From Solirubrobacterales bacterium (GTDB lineage: Bacteria > Actinomycetota > Thermoleophilia > Solirubrobacterales > Solirubrobacteraceae), in NCBI GenBank assembly GCA_025964075.1, contig JAOPZQ010000160.1, positions 1-6,420 of the forward strand: a DNA stretch of 6,420 nucleotides, read 5' to 3'. Below the pieces are notes generated by a model. The model made no database searches. It was not told where the DNA came from and saw only the letters and a list, made by a program, of their open reading frames with translations. The position numbers and the translations under genes were made by a program. Position 1 is the stretch's first letter. Every line of letters begins with the position of its first letter. Positions 5,551-6,420 of the stretch are shown here, in pieces.

Positions 5551-5572
5551 GGAGGCGCTTTCGAAGCGCTCC
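5551..5572 (+). terminator. probable parB terminator hairpin
   Basis: GGAG (5551-5554) pairs with CTCC (5569-5572), and after one bulged G, CGCTT (5556-5560) pairs with AAGCG (5564-5568), leaving a TCG loop. It begins 20 nt after the parB stop. No T-run follows. It also overlaps the -35 position of the tRNA promoter. Confidence 0.45.
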
Positions 5573-5582
5573 ACGAGGTCGC

Positions 5583-5588
5583 TATCAT
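5583..5588 (+). promoter_or_regulatory. possible tRNA-Ile promoter -10
   Basis: TATCAT (5583-5588) matches the TATAAT consensus at 5 of 6 positions and lies 18 nt before the tRNA. The -35 position (5560-5565, TTCGAA) is a poor match and falls inside the parB hairpin. The 8-bp palindrome ATCGCGAT follows at 5587-5594. Confidence 0.35.
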
Positions 5589-5606
5589 CGCGATCCCGTT
5601 GTGCGC

Positions 5607-5680
<74 letters not shown>

Positions 5681-5688
5681 CCTCGTAC

Positions 5689-5710
5689 AGGCCCCGCCAC
5701 GGCGGGGCTT
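5689..5710 (+). terminator. terminator hairpin after tRNA-Ile
   Basis: AGGCCCCGC (5689-5697) pairs with GCGGGGCTT (5702-5710) over a CACG loop, a 9-bp stem with one G-T pair, starting 8 nt after the tRNA. The tail is not T-rich, but position and stem strength make termination of the tRNA transcript likely. Confidence 0.6.
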
Positions 5711-5774
5711 AGTGGTGTCGAGGCCCCTTCCGACCTCGTGCCATGGGGCGATCACCGGGCCGAGCGAGGTGCTC

Positions 5775-5801
5775 CGGGGCGTTCGCCCCGCTGCCTATAC
5801 T
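5775..5801 (+). promoter_or_regulatory. putative promoter of the DUF151 gene with adjacent dyad
   Basis: TATACT at 5796-5801, preceded by TGCC, is the same -10-like hexamer as before rpmH. A perfect 6-bp inverted repeat, CGGGGC-GTTC-GCCCCG (5775-5790), covers the expected -35 place and could be an operator or a small hairpin. A start near 5808 would leave a leader of about 26 nt with AGGAG placed for the GTG at 5834. Confidence 0.45.
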
Positions 5802-5833
5802 GGCCTTTCACCCTTCTCGAGGAGCCTCGACGC

Positions 5834-6322
5834 GTGCAGGAGATGGTCATTTACGGCGTGAGCTTCGACATGGTCGGCAAGCAGCCGATCGTGCTCCTCA
5901 AGACCGTCGATTCGAACAAGTTCCTGCCGATCTGGATCGGTCATCCGGAGGCGGCGGCGATCCTCATGAAGCTCCAGGGCGCCACTACGCCGCGCCCGAT
6001 GACGCACGACCTGCTGTCCGAGGTCCTGACCGAGCTCGAGGTGACCTGCAGCCGCGTCGCGGTGACCGAGTTGCGCGAGAACACCTTCTACGCCTCGATC
6101 ACGCTGACCATCAACGGGCGGGATCTCGAGATCGACTCGCGGCCGAGCGACGCCTTGGCTCTCGCCGTGCGCGCCGGTGCGCCGATCTTCGCGGCCGAAG
6201 ACGTGATCGCCGAGTCGGCGATCGAGTTCGAGCACGAGGTGGAGGACACCGAGGAGGTCGTCGAGAAGTTCAAGGACTTTCTCGACCAGGTGTCCCCGGA
6301 GGATTTCGCCGGCGAGAGTTGA
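5834..6322 (+). CDS. bifunctional nuclease family protein (DUF151)
   Basis: DUF151/BFN-domain proteins are small proteins for which DNase and RNase activity has been reported in a few members; their bacterial role is poorly known. This 162-aa protein has the core MVIYGVSFD (4-12), VVLLKT-like strand IVLLKTVDSNKFLPIWIGHPEAAAI (19-43), RPMTHDLLSEVL (about 55-66), TFYASITL, and SRPSDALALAVRAGAPIFAAEDVI, all hallmarks of the domain. An acidic C-terminal helix follows; the UVR domain fused in some relatives is absent. GTG 5834 is chosen because AGGAG (5820-5824) sits 9 nt upstream; ATG 5843 (3 codons later) has its AGGAG directly abutting, too close. It has its own probable promoter after the tRNA terminator. 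Its family is clear, its substrate is not. Confidence 0.9.
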   Translation: MQEMVIYGVSFDMVGKQPIVLLKTVDSNKFLPIWIGHPEAAAILMKLQGATTPRPMTHDLLSEVLTELEVTCSRVAVTELRENTFYASITLTINGRDLEIDSRPSDALALAVRAGAPIFAAEDVIAESAIEFEHEVEDTEEVVEKFKDFLDQVSPEDFAGES

Positions 6323-6338
6323 GTCGCCCGGCCTCCCC

Positions 6339-6420
6339 GTAGCGAGGCGCGTGGCGGCGTAGCGAGGCGTAGCGGGGGCGTGGCGGCGCCGCGCGGCGTG
6401 GCGGCGCCGCGGGGCGTAGC
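6339..6420. repeat. GC-rich short modular repeats, running off the edge
   Basis: From 16 nt after the DUF151 stop the DNA is built of short related units beginning GTAGC or GTGGC. GTAGCGAGGCG occurs at 6339-6349 and 6359-6369, GTAGCGGGGGC at 6369-6379, and an 18-bp unit occurs twice in tandem (6380-6397 and 6398-6415, 17 of 18 identical), followed by GTAGC at 6416. Each 18-mer contains the palindrome GCGGCGCCGC. A 5-bp stem GCCTC/GAGGC (6331-6335 with 6344-6348) may be a weak terminator. I see no gene here; the array is cut by the window end. Confidence 0.65.

Noticed and set aside
5738..5833. A longer DUF151 protein starting at ATG 5738
   Set aside because: The extension would cover the TATACT promoter, the dyad and the Shine-Dalgarno of GTG 5834, and its residues are not DUF151-like.

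Overview
The window is GC-rich chromosomal DNA in which every gene is on the + strand. It carries the conserved cluster found near many bacterial replication origins: rpmH, rnpA, yidD, yidC, jag/khpB, [LAGLIDADG protein], rsmG, parA, parB, tRNA-Ile, DUF151 nuclease. The direct run from jag to rsmG-parA-parB without mnmE/mnmG, the frequent GTG starts, the short YidC with a long basic tail, and the DUF151 protein point to an actinobacterium. A deep lineage such as Thermoleophilia is my best guess, but this is inference. No dnaA, dnaN or DnaA-box cluster lies inside the window, so oriC is probably beyond the left edge.

Region by region: 1-236 is non-coding leader with a -10-like TATACT and an 18-bp direct repeat. 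237-2503 is a compact operon (rpmH, rnpA, yidD, yidC, khpB) for ribosome and RNase P protein synthesis and for membrane protein insertion; its genes overlap or lie a few bases apart. 2504-2605 holds a terminator-like hairpin and a striking inverted repeat. That repeat consists of two perfect 8-bp halves of the bacterial centromere site parS, pulled apart by 13 bp. The second half contains the GTG start of a 141-aa single-motif LAGLIDADG protein (2606-3031), which overlaps rsmG by 4 nt. After a hairpin at the rsmG stop, a 178-nt gap leads to parA (no Shine-Dalgarno, possibly leaderless). parA overlaps parB by 8 nt, and parB has a near-perfect Shine-Dalgarno. A hairpin, a tRNA-Ile(GAU) gene with its own hairpin terminator, and a separately promoted DUF151 nuclease gene follow. 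The last ~82 bp are short GC-rich repeats running off the right edge.

How the genes fit together: ParA and ParB form the chromosome segregation system, and ParB normally loads at the unsplit 16-bp parS. The only strong parS-like sequence here is the split one, placed exactly at the start of the LAGLIDADG gene. The most interesting possibility is that the LAGLIDADG protein is a homing-type nuclease, or a domesticated DNA-binding derivative of one, tied to the parS/ParB system. The sequence supports the juxtaposition; the functional link is inference.
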